Source: Pseudomonadales bacterium (lineage in GTDB: Bacteria > Pseudomonadota > Gammaproteobacteria > Pseudomonadales > Azotimanducaceae). From it: a stretch of 36,517 nt of DNA. Below the pieces are notes generated by a model. The model saw nothing but the letters and a program-made list of their open reading frames with translations. It ran no database searches and was not told the DNA's origin. Within the stretch, counting starts at the first letter, position 1. Every line of letters starts with the position of its first letter. The stretch is taken from assembly GCA_022827905.1 (NCBI GenBank), contig JAJEIQ010000040.1, positions 1-36,517 of the forward strand, read 5' to 3'. Below, one piece after another: positions 1 through 8,414 of the stretch. Made by a program: the position numbers and the translations under genes.

Positions 1-185
1 CGGCCCCGCCGCGCCCGACGCCCTTGGCGGCGGCCGCCTCGGTGGCCCGAGCCGCCGGGCCTTACCGCCGCCCCCCTGCGGTCGCCCCGCCCCCTCCGGC
101 GGGCGGCGTAATGGCCCGGAACCCGGATCGGGGAACCGGACAGTTTATTTGTTCTAAAACCGGACATATCTATTTGTTGACGACA
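1..185 (+). mobile_element. Left IS terminus (3' end of insertion sequence, partial)
   Basis: Bases 113-186 are the exact reverse complement of 36267-36340. The outward tip reads TGTCGTCAACAAATAG, so the element ends at 185 with the TGT...ACA type end seen in several IS families. Bases 3-112 align without gaps to the right copy but with about 14 substitutions. The right copy encodes a transposase C-terminus with a TAG stop; the matching codon here (about 39-41) is TCG, so the frame reads on toward 227. The element runs off the window, its transposase facing inward. The family is not certain; the C-terminal peptide resembles IS481/ISNCY-type transposases. Confidence 0.8.
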
Positions 186-205
186 CATGGCGGCTTTTGT
201 ATTGG
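177..205 (+). promoter_or_regulatory. Possible hybrid promoter at the IS tip
   Basis: The IS terminus ends in an outward TTGACG (177-182), five of six matches to a sigma70 -35 box. Seventeen bases on, in chromosomal DNA, lies TATTGG (200-205), only three of six matches to a -10 box. It would read into the TonB receptor gene at 262. Hybrid IS/chromosome promoters of this kind are well known, but the weak -10 makes this tentative. Confidence 0.22.
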
Positions 206-261
206 CTTTCCCCGCACTTTTGCGTAAGGTGGCGCTGCACTTCATGGAGAGGATCTGATCG

Positions 262-2691
262 ATGCGCGACGAAAGCTCCCTAAACACTGCAGCCCCCCCC
301 CCTGGCCTGAAGCCCGTCGTTCGGGCCATTCGGCGTCAATCATTGGCTTCCGCCGGGGCGGTGGCCCTGGTTTCCGGTGTGGCGGCGGTGCCAATGGCCG
401 CTGCTCAGGAGGGTTTGGCCATTGAGGAGGTCATCGTCACCGCCCAGAAGCGCGACGAGAGCGTGCAGGACGTGCCGATCAGCATCGACGTGCTCGGCGC
501 GGGCGAATTGGAGGATCTCGGCGTCACCGACCTTGAGGACTTCGCGCAACTGCTGCCCTCGGTGAGCTACGTTGCCTTGGGGCCGGGCAGCGGCAGCATC
601 TACATACGCGGCATCTCCGGCGGTGGCGAGAACGTGCTTGGCTCGTCGCCCAACGTGGCCGTCTATCTTGATGAGCAGCCAATCACCGCAGTGGGCGGCT
701 ACCTCAACCCGCACATTTACGACATCGCCCGCATCGAGGCGCTGGCCGGTCCGCAGGGCACCCTGTTTGGGGCCAACTCCCAATCGGGCAGCATTCGCAT
801 CATCACCAACAAGCCCAATCCGGCGGGCTTTGAGGCCAGCTACGACTTGGAGGCCAGCTCCATAAAGGACGGCGACCTTGGTTACCTGTTCGAAGGCATG
901 ATGAACATTCCCTTGAGCGACCGCGCCGCCCTGCGGCTGGTGGGCTGGCACAAGGAAGATGCCGGCTTCATCGACAATGAACCCTACACCCACACCTTCA
1001 GCAACGCCAACATCCGCGCCGGGCTGACCGACCCCGCCCTCATCGCCAAGGCGGCGGACATCACCGTGGACAACGCGGAAGTGGTCGAGAACGACTTCAA
1101 CGAGGCCACCACCACAGGCGCCCGGGCGGCCTTGGGCATTGACCTTAACGACAACTGGACGGTGACCGCCAACGTCATGCGCCAAGAGCTGGAGGCCTCC
1201 GGCGTCTGGGACCATGACCCCGAGGAGGTGGGCGACCTCAAGGTGACCCGGCTGCTGCCGGATGAAAGCGATGATGAATGGACCCAGGTGTCCTTGGTGG
1301 TGGAGGGGGAGATATCCGGCTTTGAGCTGACTTACGCGGGCTCCTACTTGGACCGCAAGTCCTACGCGACGGTGGATTACTCCCTGTACACCGATTGGTA
1401 CATCAGCGGCGGTTTCGTGCAGGCGTTCTATTCCTGCTACGTCTCCTACTTCGGCGAATGCACCGACCCGCGGGAGCAATCCACCTACGACGACCACGTC
1501 AAGCGGGACAACCACGAAATCCGCATCGCCTCGCCGCAGGATCTGCGTTTCCGGGCATTGCTCGGCGCCTTCTACGAAGACAGCGAGCACGACTTCGACT
1601 GGGAATGGCACGTGCTGGGCCTAAACGGGCTGACCAGCGCTGCTGGGACGCCGGCCGCGGTGGAGCCGCCGGACATCTACTGGACCACCGACATGGTGCG
1701 GGGCAACGAGGAAACGGCCATCTTTGGCGAAGTGGCGTTCGACCTCGCGGACAACTTCACCGTCGCGGGCAGCTTCCGCAGCTTCGATTCCGAGGTCAGC
1801 CTGACGGGGTTTTACGGCACGGTCTGGTGGCCGTCTCGCTTTGGGGCCCGGACCCCGGATGAGCAGAACGCGAACTTGGTCACCAAAGATAAGGATACGG
1901 TCTTCAAGGGCAACCTATCCTGGCACGTCACCGACGACATGATGCTCTACGGAACCTATTCGGAGGGCTACCGGCCTGGTGGCTTGAACCGGGATCCGAC
2001 CACAGTGGCGGGCTTCGGTTACGACCCCGACTTCGTCGAGAGCTGGGAGGTGGGGGTCAAGGCCACTGGCATGGATGGCCGGGTGCGCTACAACTTGGCG
2101 GCGTTCACCATGGACTGGGACGATTTCCAACTCACCCGCATCGACAACTCGATCTCGCCTGCCACCCTGACCTACAACGTCGGCACCGCTCGCAGCCGTG
2201 GCATCGAAGGCGACATCGCCTATCTCTTGACGGAGAATTGGGACGTCACCATGGCCTTTTCGTTGATTGACGCAGAGCTCAGCGAAGACTACTGGATCAA
2301 CTCAGCCAACGAGGGCGATGGCAACCCTGATGCTCCGAAGGGCCGTTCGCTGCCCAGAGTGCCTGACTTCAAGGCTAACGTATCCACCCGCTACAGCTTC
2401 CAGTTGGCGGATTTCGACGGCTACGTGCAAGCCTACTGGGTGTACACCGGCTCTTCCTACAATGCCTTGGTTGGCACCAGCCAAGCAGTGCGGGGCCGCA
2501 AGAAGCAGCACGCCTACGACATCCTGAACGTGGCGGTCGGCATCGAGCGGGACAACTGGGGCGCGGAGCTGTTCATGCGCAACGTCACCGACGAGCGGGC
2601 GGAGGTGTTCAAGAACGCCGCCTCCTACGACAGCCGCATCACCACCAACCGGCCGAGGACCATCGGACTGCGCTGGCGGCAGAAGTTCTAG
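262..2691 (+). CDS. TonB-dependent outer-membrane receptor
   Basis: An outer-membrane active transporter that would import a large or scarce substrate using TonB/ExbBD energy. The 809 residues begin with a long signal sequence (Arg-rich segment, then a hydrophobic run, likely cut near AAAQ, about residue 49). A TonB-box-like EEVIVTAQKR follows near residue 55, then the plug domain (RGISGGG, GPQGTLFG) and a beta-barrel ending in an aromatic residue (RWRQKF), as outer-membrane barrels do. The GGAGAGG Shine-Dalgarno nine bases before the ATG fixes the start. It lies 76 bp from the IS end and 8 bp ahead of a DUF3604 gene, so it probably takes up that enzyme's substrate. The ligand is unknown; the AQKRDE-type N-terminus is common in the large family of receptors for complex organic compounds in Sphingomonads and marine gammaproteobacteria. 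Confidence 0.93.
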   Translation: MRDESSLNTAAPPPGLKPVVRAIRRQSLASAGAVALVSGVAAVPMAAAQEGLAIEEVIVTAQKRDESVQDVPISIDVLGAGELEDLGVTDLEDFAQLLPSVSYVALGPGSGSIYIRGISGGGENVLGSSPNVAVYLDEQPITAVGGYLNPHIYDIARIEALAGPQGTLFGANSQSGSIRIITNKPNPAGFEASYDLEASSIKDGDLGYLFEGMMNIPLSDRAALRLVGWHKEDAGFIDNEPYTHTFSNANIRAGLTDPALIAKAADITVDNAEVVENDFNEATTTGARAALGIDLNDNWTVTANVMRQELEASGVWDHDPEEVGDLKVTRLLPDESDDEWTQVSLVVEGEISGFELTYAGSYLDRKSYATVDYSLYTDWYISGGFVQAFYSCYVSYFGECTDPREQSTYDDHVKRDNHEIRIASPQDLRFRALLGAFYEDSEHDFDWEWHVLGLNGLTSAAGTPAAVEPPDIYWTTDMVRGNEETAIFGEVAFDLADNFTVAGSFRSFDSEVSLTGFYGTVWWPSRFGARTPDEQNANLVTKDKDTVFKGNLSWHVTDDMMLYGTYSEGYRPGGLNRDPTTVAGFGYDPDFVESWEVGVKATGMDGRVRYNLAAFTMDWDDFQLTRIDNSISPATLTYNVGTARSRGIEGDIAYLLTENWDVTMAFSLIDAELSEDYWINSANEGDGNPDAPKGRSLPRVPDFKANVSTRYSFQLADFDGYVQAYWVYTGSSYNALVGTSQAVRGRKKQHAYDILNVAVGIERDNWGAELFMRNVTDERAEVFKNAASYDSRITTNRPRTIGLRWRQKF

Positions 2692-2699
2692 GGATCGGC

Positions 2700-4538
2700 G
2701 TGAGCCGCTTGCCGCAGCTTTGCTTGGGCCTCGTGCTTGCGGGGGCGTGCGGGGTGGCCGCCGCCGCGCAGTATTCGGCGCCAGCCAGCCAAGACTACCC
2801 CAAGAACCTTTACTGGGGCGACACCCACCTGCACACCCGCAACTCGGCGGATGCCTATTCGCTGGGCAACATGAACCTAAGCCCTGCCGACGCCTTCCGT
2901 TACGCTAGGGGCGAGGCGCTCACCGCCCACAACGGCATGCGGGTGCAGCTGCGCCGTCCGCTGGACTTCCTAGTGGTCTCCGACCATGCCGAGTACCTGC
3001 AGGGCTTCTACCGCTTCTTCGTGGACGACCCCTTGGTGACCGGCACCGCAGCGGGCAAGCAGTGGCTCGAGTACCGGGATTCCGGGGACATGGTGAGCCT
3101 GTTCGGTGCCTTCGTCGCCAGCATGCAGGATCCCGAAAACCATCCGGCGTTCCCGGAGGACACCCGGCGCCTGATCTGGCAGGACGTCGCCCAGACCGCC
3201 GATGACCACAACCACCCCGGCACCTTCACCGCATTCATCGGCTACGAGTGGACCTCCATGATCGACGGCAACAACCTGCATCGGGTGGTCATCTACAAGG
3301 ACGGCGCCGAGACCGTCGGCCAGCTGCCGCCCTTCTCGGGCCAGGACAGCTTGGATCCGCGCGAGCTATGGAAGGCGCTGGCCCGATACGAGGAGCAGAC
3401 CGGCGGCGAGGTCCTGGCCGTGCCGCACAACGGCAACCTGTCCAACGGCATGATGTTCCCGTCCGAGACCGTGGATGGCGAGCCGATTGGCCCGGAGTAC
3501 GCGGGTCTCCGCGCCCGTTGGGAGCCGATTTACGAAGTCACCCAAGTCAAGGGCGATGGCGAGGCGCATCCGTTCCTGTCGCCGGACGACGAATTTGCCG
3601 ATTTCGAGAACTGGGATTGGGACAACATCGGCCGCAGCGCAGCCAAGGAAGACTGGATGCTGCAGCACGAGTACGGCCGCAGCGCCCTCAAGCTGGGGCT
3701 CGCCTACGAGGCGGAACTGGGCGTCAATCCCTTCAAGATCGGCCTGATCGGCAGCACCGACGGCCACAACAGCTTCTCCACCCCGGAGGAGGACAACTTC
3801 TTCGGCAAGTTTCCCGAATCCGAGCCGGGCACTGAGCGCATTGTGAACATCATGGCGGGGCGCCTGTGGCAGAACTGGAACATCGTCGCCTCGGGCTATG
3901 CGGCGGTCTGGGCCAAGGAGAACACCCGAGCGGCGCTGTTCGACGCCATGAAGCGGCGCGAGGTCTATGCCACCACCGGCTCCCGCATCCGGGTGCGCTT
4001 CTTTGGCGGTTGGGACTACGCCCCCGACCTCATGCATCAGCCCGCCTACTTGGATGCCGCCTACGGCAACGGCGTGCCCATGGGCGGCGACCTCGCTGAT
4101 GCCCCCGACGGCGGATCACCGTCCTTCATCTTGGTTGCGGCCAAGGATCCCGACGGGGCCAACCTCGATCGAACGCAGATCATCAAGGGTTGGCTGGACG
4201 GGGAGGGCGCCTTGCAGGAGAGAGTCTATGACGTGGCCTGGTCGGGTGAGCGCACGGCGGACCCGGACACCGGCAAGGTCGGCCCGGTCGGTTCAACCGT
4301 CAACCTGGCCGACGCCACCTTCGACAACAGCATCGGCGCGGCGGAACTGGCCGTGGTCTGGCGGGATCCGGACTTCGACCCGGACCAGCGGGCCTTCTAC
4401 TACGCCCGCGTCATTGAAATCCCCCGCCCGCGATGGACCACCAAGGATAGGGCTTGGTTCGGCGTTGAATTGCCGGACGACCTGCCGTTGACCATCCAGG
4501 ACCGGGCCTACACCTCGCCCATTTGGTACTCGCCTTGA
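2700..4538 (+). CDS. DUF3604 family PHP-like metal-dependent protein, exported
   Basis: A 612-residue protein of the DUF3604 family, which belongs to the PHP metallo-hydrolase superfamily; substrates are not established. An N-terminal signal peptide (hydrophobic to about residue 23, ending AAAAQ) suggests periplasmic location. Metal-site motifs are visible in order: WGDTHLHT near residue 39, VSDHAEYL near 84, PHNGN near 242 and STDGHN near 358. The start is GTG at 2700, 8 bp after the TonB receptor stop, so the two are co-transcribed. TonB receptor plus DUF3604 pairs are common in marine and soil proteobacteria, suggesting hydrolysis of an imported compound. The substrate cannot be told from sequence. 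Family assignment is firm, function is not. Confidence 0.88.
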   Translation: MSRLPQLCLGLVLAGACGVAAAAQYSAPASQDYPKNLYWGDTHLHTRNSADAYSLGNMNLSPADAFRYARGEALTAHNGMRVQLRRPLDFLVVSDHAEYLQGFYRFFVDDPLVTGTAAGKQWLEYRDSGDMVSLFGAFVASMQDPENHPAFPEDTRRLIWQDVAQTADDHNHPGTFTAFIGYEWTSMIDGNNLHRVVIYKDGAETVGQLPPFSGQDSLDPRELWKALARYEEQTGGEVLAVPHNGNLSNGMMFPSETVDGEPIGPEYAGLRARWEPIYEVTQVKGDGEAHPFLSPDDEFADFENWDWDNIGRSAAKEDWMLQHEYGRSALKLGLAYEAELGVNPFKIGLIGSTDGHNSFSTPEEDNFFGKFPESEPGTERIVNIMAGRLWQNWNIVASGYAAVWAKENTRAALFDAMKRREVYATTGSRIRVRFFGGWDYAPDLMHQPAYLDAAYGNGVPMGGDLADAPDGGSPSFILVAAKDPDGANLDRTQIIKGWLDGEGALQERVYDVAWSGERTADPDTGKVGPVGSTVNLADATFDNSIGAAELAVVWRDPDFDPDQRAFYYARVIEIPRPRWTTKDRAWFGVELPDDLPLTIQDRAYTSPIWYSP

Positions 4539-5608
4539 CGTCGATCGAGCTTTGGACCTCCCACCATGCCGCGCCCACCCGGGCGGCGGGTTTTGCCCGC
4601 CAAGCCGAGGCGCTCGGTTGGCACGGCATCACCACCGTAGACTCGCAGAATCTCTCCGGCGATCCCTATGTCTTCCTTGCGCTCGGCGCAACCACCACCC
4701 AAACGCTTGGCCTGCAAACCTCGGTCACCAATCCTGTCACCCGCCACCCGGCGGTGACCGCGACCTCAGCGCTTAGTGTCCAGAAGCTTTCCGGCGGCCG
4801 CATGATCCTAGGCATAGGACGCGGCGACAGCGCACTGGCGCACTTAGGCCGGGCCCCCGCGCGGCTGAAGTGGTTCGAGAACTATCTGATCAGCCTGCAA
4901 GCTTATCTGCGCGGCGACGAGGTGCCGTTCACTGCGTCAGGCATAGCCGACGAGGCGGCCCCGCCGGTCGAGAACCTCGGGCTGGCCGACGCACCGTCCT
5001 CAAGCCGCATCGGCTGGGCGAAGGACACCGAAAAAGTGCCGGTGGAGGTGGCCGCCACGGGCGCACGGGTGATTCGCATCGCGGCCCGGCACGCCGACCG
5101 CATCATGTTCGCCTTGGGCGCCGTGCCGGAGCGCCTCGCTTGGGGCATTGAAACGGCCCGTCAAGCGGCTGCCGAAGCCGGGCGGGACTTGGAGACCTTA
5201 AGCTTCGGCGCCTACGTCAATCTCGCATGCCACCAGGACCTTGGCGTGGCGCGGGAATTGGCGCGAACCGGCACGGGACTCTTCGCCCGCTTTTCGGTGA
5301 TGCACGGCGCGATTGCCGGACCCGCCGACGAGAGCCAAGCCGAGGTCTTCAGAAATCTCCACGCCAGCTACGACATGAACGCCCACGGACGCCAAGGCGG
5401 ACAGCAAACCGCCGCCCTGACCGATGAGTTCATGGACGGCTACGCCGTCATCGGCGACGCGGACCATTGCCTGCGCCGCCTGGAAGACGTGGCGGCCCTT
5501 GGCATCGACAAGATCGCCGTCACCGGCCCCAACTTCGCCGCTAGAGCGCCCGAGGCCCAGGAAGCGGCGGCTCGATTCACCGATTTGGTGATGCCACGGC
5601 TGGCATAG
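4535..5608 (+). CDS. LLM-class flavin-dependent oxidoreductase
   Basis: A luciferase-like (TIM-barrel) FMN- or F420-dependent oxidoreductase of about 357 residues. Family features include GDPYVFLALGATTTQT, TSVTNPVTRHPAVTA and GGRMILGIGRGDSALAHLG in the N-terminal half, as in methylenetetrahydromethanopterin-reductase-like members. I chose TTG at 4535, which overlaps the TGA of the DUF3604 gene as TTGA (4-bp overlap). A TTG at 4523 is also open but would add only four residues. No good Shine-Dalgarno precedes either, so translational coupling is likely. It is the last gene of the three-gene TonB/DUF3604/LLM unit and may oxidise or reduce the imported substrate. FMN versus F420 cannot be settled by eye. 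Confidence 0.85.
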   Translation: MTSIELWTSHHAAPTRAAGFARQAEALGWHGITTVDSQNLSGDPYVFLALGATTTQTLGLQTSVTNPVTRHPAVTATSALSVQKLSGGRMILGIGRGDSALAHLGRAPARLKWFENYLISLQAYLRGDEVPFTASGIADEAAPPVENLGLADAPSSSRIGWAKDTEKVPVEVAATGARVIRIAARHADRIMFALGAVPERLAWGIETARQAAAEAGRDLETLSFGAYVNLACHQDLGVARELARTGTGLFARFSVMHGAIAGPADESQAEVFRNLHASYDMNAHGRQGGQQTAALTDEFMDGYAVIGDADHCLRRLEDVAALGIDKIAVTGPNFAARAPEAQEAAARFTDLVMPRLA

Positions 5609-5623
5609 GCGCACTTTGCGCCT
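5607..5623 (+). terminator. Stem-loop at end of the TonB/DUF3604/LLM unit
   Basis: A perfect 7-bp stem (AGGCGCA / TGCGCCT, loop CTT) begins inside the stop codon of the LLM gene. There is no T-run after it, so it is at best a weak intrinsic terminator; it could simply protect the mRNA 3' end. Confidence 0.35.
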
Positions 5624-5662
5624 TCCCGGGAACGCTTTCGATGGTTGTCATTGGCTGACGTC

Positions 5663-5775
5663 GAGTGGGTGCGCGGTGCGGGCATCCGGCACGCCTGGCG
5701 GGGTTGTCGTGCTGGAGTTTGAGGGAATCGTGGGGAGCCTTAACTGTGCCGGATGCCCGCACCGCACACCCACTC
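5663..5775 (-). repeat. 113-bp palindromic mobile repeat, copy A (MITE/REP-like)
   Basis: The ends are near-perfect inverted repeats of about 30 bp (GAGTGGGTGCGCGGTGCGGG outward, one mismatch over the arms through ATCCGGCAC). The reverse complement matches 19849-19961 end to end, also 113 bp, including the unpaired middle (AAGGCTCCCC, CTCCAGCAC). No protein of its own; it sits in an intergenic gap. Equal length and shared core mark it as a mobile repeat rather than a chance hairpin. Confidence 0.85.
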
Positions 5776-5799
5776 TCATTCCGGGATTCAACCCTAGTT

Positions 5800-5825
5800 C
5801 GCATGCAATCCACGCATGCAATCCG
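5800..5825. repeat. Tandem 13-bp repeat upstream of tRNA promoter
   Basis: CGCATGCAATCCA is followed at once by CGCATGCAATCCG, a 12 of 13 match. It ends just before the TTGACA box at 5828, in the position where an activator site or UP-like element would lie. It may be a replication-slippage duplication; no function can be shown. Confidence 0.5.
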
Positions 5826-5827
5826 CG

Positions 5828-5856
5828 TTGACAGCAACAGAACCGCCCCGTAGCAT
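5828..5856 (+). promoter_or_regulatory. Sigma70-type promoter for tRNA-Ala (and probably the acyl-CoA dehydrogenase operon)
   Basis: A perfect -35 TTGACA (5828-5833), a 17-base spacer and TAGCAT (5851-5856, four of six) give the strongest promoter in the window. The predicted start near 5863 leaves a short leader before the tRNA at 5881. With only 14 bases between the tRNA and the next start codon, the same promoter probably also feeds the downstream operon. Confidence 0.7.
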
Positions 5857-5880
5857 TCCGTTCCTCCCGCTTCCTGCCGT

Positions 5881-5956
<76 letters not shown>

Positions 5957-5970
5957 CCTTCACAGCAAGC

Positions 5971-7146
5971 ATGCCGGACGTTCAGTTTCACTTCACCGAA
6001 GAGCAGCGCCAGTTCCGCGACGTGCTGCGGCGCTTCATGGCGGCAGTCTCGCCGACCACGGAAGTGCGCCGCCTGATGGACGACGAACGGGGATTCGATC
6101 CGGCAGTCTGGCGGCGCATGGCGGACGAACTGGGTCTGGCTGGGCTGATGGTCCCGGAACGCTATGGCGGCAGCGGCTTCGGCTTGGTCGAGGTGGGGCT
6201 GGCCATGGAGGAGATGGGCCGCGTTCTACTTTGCGCGCCCTACCTGGCTTCGGGGGTGCTTGCCGCCAACGCCCTGTGCCGGATCGGCAGCGAGGCGCAG
6301 AAGCAGCGTTGGCTGCCGGGCATCGCCAGCGGCGAGACCTTGGCGGCGCTGGCGTTCGCCGAACCAGGCGGTGAGCCGGGCGTGGAGTCCATCGCCATGC
6401 AGGCGGTTGCCTTGGATGGCGGCTACTCGCTGACCGGCTGCAAGGATTACGTCGTGGACGGCTGCAACGCCGACTTGCTGCTGGTCGCGGCCCGAACCGG
6501 GGCGGAGGGCGGATTGGCGGGGCTGTCGCTGTTCGCCGTTGCCGGGGAGGCGCCGGGCGTCAGCCGACGGCGCTTGCAGGCTCTGGACCCCACCCGGCAA
6601 TTGGCCCGCTTGGATTTCGATGGCGCGCCTGGGGAGTTGCTGGGGGAGTTGGGCGGTGCCGGGCCTGGCTTGGCACAGACCTTGGACGTCGGTGCCATCG
6701 CGCTTGCCAACGAAATGGCGGGCGGGGCGCAGCGGCTCTTGGAGGATACCCTGGAGTACATCAAGCTGCGCATGCAGTTCGGACGGGCCGTGGCCTCCTT
6801 TCAAGCCATTAAGCATCGCTGCGCCGAACTGCTGCTACAGGTCGAACTGATGAAATCGGCGGCCTATCACGCCGCCCAAGTGGCCGACGCCCATCCCGAG
6901 GAATTGGCTTATGAGGCCAGCTTGTCCAAGGCGGCTGCCAGCGAGGCCTACTTGCATGCCGCCACCGAGGCCATTCAACTGCACGGCGGCATTGGCTTCA
7001 CTTGGGATCAGGACACCCAGCTTTGGTACAAGCGCGCCAAGAGTTCGGAAGTGCTGCTCGGTGACCCCGCTTGGCATCGGGAGCGCATGATCCAAGTCCT
7101 TGAGCAGCGCGAATTTGGATCGGCATCAGCCGGGGCCGCGGCATGA
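5971..7146 (+). CDS. Acyl-CoA dehydrogenase, FadE27/ChsE5-like subunit
   Basis: A 391-residue acyl-CoA dehydrogenase. It opens with HFTEEQRQFRDVLRRFM, has VPERYGGSGFGLVEVG near residue 60, and ends with LHGGIGFTWDQDTQLWYKRA, a signature of the smaller subunit in heteromeric dehydrogenases of steroid side-chain beta-oxidation in actinobacteria. The Glu base of the canonical C-terminal YEGT loop is absent, and the FAD-contact loop is degenerate (FAEPGGEPGV). I infer it works only with its partner, the next gene, whose ATG overlaps its TGA by 4 bp. The start ATG lies 14 bases after tRNA-Ala and lacks a strong Shine-Dalgarno. The substrate is some branched or sterol-derived acyl-CoA, unproven. 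Confidence 0.88.
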   Translation: MPDVQFHFTEEQRQFRDVLRRFMAAVSPTTEVRRLMDDERGFDPAVWRRMADELGLAGLMVPERYGGSGFGLVEVGLAMEEMGRVLLCAPYLASGVLAANALCRIGSEAQKQRWLPGIASGETLAALAFAEPGGEPGVESIAMQAVALDGGYSLTGCKDYVVDGCNADLLLVAARTGAEGGLAGLSLFAVAGEAPGVSRRRLQALDPTRQLARLDFDGAPGELLGELGGAGPGLAQTLDVGAIALANEMAGGAQRLLEDTLEYIKLRMQFGRAVASFQAIKHRCAELLLQVELMKSAAYHAAQVADAHPEELAYEASLSKAAASEAYLHAATEAIQLHGGIGFTWDQDTQLWYKRAKSSEVLLGDPAWHRERMIQVLEQREFGSASAGAAA

Positions 7147-8411
7147 GCGCGCCCGCCGAGGTGTCCGTTCGCGACGAGGTCAGGGCTTGGCTGAATGACC
7201 ATTGGGACCCCAACGCCGGATTGGTCGAATGGCGCACCAAGCTGGTCGAGTCCGGTTGGGGCGCGCCGGATTGGCCGCCTGAATGGCACGGCCGGGGACT
7301 GTCTGCGGAGTTGACTCGGGTGGTGGAACAGGAGTTCGCCCGCATCGGCGCCGTCGGCGTGGCCACGGGGGGCATTCGGTTGCTGGCTGCGGCGACCCTG
7401 CTGGAGCACGGCAGCGCGGCCCAGAAGAGGCAGTTCCTGCGCCGAATCCTGACCGGCGAGGACGTTTGGTGCCAGTTGTTCAGCGAACCGGGCAGCGGCT
7501 CCGATCTGGCCGGCGCGCTCACCCGCGCGGAGTTTGATGGCGAATGCTGGACCATCAACGGCCAGAAGGTTTGGACCACTAGCGCCCACCACGCCGATTG
7601 GGGCTTGCTGCTGGCGCGCACGGATTGGGATGCGCCGAAGCACGAGGGTTTGAGCTACTTCGTCATCGACATGCGCCAGCCCGGGGTGGAGGTGCAGCCG
7701 CTCAAGCAGATGAACGGCTACGCGTCCTTCAACCAAGTGTTCTTCAGCGACGCCGAGGTTCAGGCCGAGCATCTGGTGGGCAAATTGGGCCAAGGCTGGT
7801 CCGTGGCCATGACCACCTTGGCCCACGAGCGCCGCCGCGCTGACGGCCTTCGCTCCGGGCGGGCCGACGTGGAGGATGCGGCGCCGCGGGAAGGGACCAT
7901 TTACGACGAGGAGGCCCAGGAATCAGCGACGGCGCTGGCGCCCTACAAGTGGTATCCGCAACGTGCCGGACGGGTCGATCTCACGCTGCCGAGAGCCTTG
8001 GCCAGCGGGCGCATCCGCAACCCCGCCGTGCGTCAGGAACTGGCGCGCCTGCTCATTCTCGCCAACAGCGCCGAATGGACCGCCCGCCGGGCCAGGGCAG
8101 CCCAGCAGCAAGGCCAACCCCAGGGCCCGGAAGGGTCGCTTGGCAAGCTTGCCGCGAGCCATGTGGCCCGCTTGGCGTCTCGGGTGCATACGATGATTGC
8201 CGGCGCCGATGCATTGCTGGCGGGTGAGGACGGGCCGGAGAATGGCCTGATCGCGGAGATATTGCTTTCCGTTCCGGCGGTCTCCATCGCCGGCGGCACC
8301 GACGAAATTCAGCGCAACATCATCGCCGAGCGGGTTCTCGGCATGCCCAAGGAGCCCCGATTCGACCGAGGCCCCTTCCGGGACGTCGCCCAGAACCGAA
8401 GTCCGGGTTGA
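7143..8411 (+). CDS. Acyl-CoA dehydrogenase, FadE26/ChsE4-like subunit
   Basis: A 422-residue acyl-CoA dehydrogenase that starts inside the stop of the previous gene (ATGA overlap). FAD- and substrate-binding motifs are intact: QLFSEPGSGSDLAG at 111-124 and GQKVWTTSAHHADWG near 140-154. The C-terminus has GGTDEIQRNIIAERVLGMP. The usual Glu of the YEGT loop is Gly here, but Glu229 in TLAHERR sits in the helix that supplies the base in isovaleryl-CoA dehydrogenase and in the larger subunits of mycobacterial heterotetramers. With its partner it probably forms an alpha2beta2 enzyme that desaturates a bulky acyl-CoA in the cytoplasm. The next gene follows after 3 bp. Confidence 0.9.
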   Translation: MSAPAEVSVRDEVRAWLNDHWDPNAGLVEWRTKLVESGWGAPDWPPEWHGRGLSAELTRVVEQEFARIGAVGVATGGIRLLAAATLLEHGSAAQKRQFLRRILTGEDVWCQLFSEPGSGSDLAGALTRAEFDGECWTINGQKVWTTSAHHADWGLLLARTDWDAPKHEGLSYFVIDMRQPGVEVQPLKQMNGYASFNQVFFSDAEVQAEHLVGKLGQGWSVAMTTLAHERRRADGLRSGRADVEDAAPREGTIYDEEAQESATALAPYKWYPQRAGRVDLTLPRALASGRIRNPAVRQELARLLILANSAEWTARRARAAQQQGQPQGPEGSLGKLAASHVARLASRVHTMIAGADALLAGEDGPENGLIAEILLSVPAVSIAGGTDEIQRNIIAERVLGMPKEPRFDRGPFRDVAQNRSPG

Positions 8412-8414
8412 CGA

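Noticed and set aside
24-227. 67-residue ORF at the left edge as an independent gene
   Set aside because: It is the end of the IS transposase frame plus IS terminus read through a lost stop codon.
340-1611. 423-residue antisense frame inside the TonB receptor gene
   Set aside because: Composition is Gly/Val/His-rich as expected of a shadow frame; the sense strand encodes a clear receptor.
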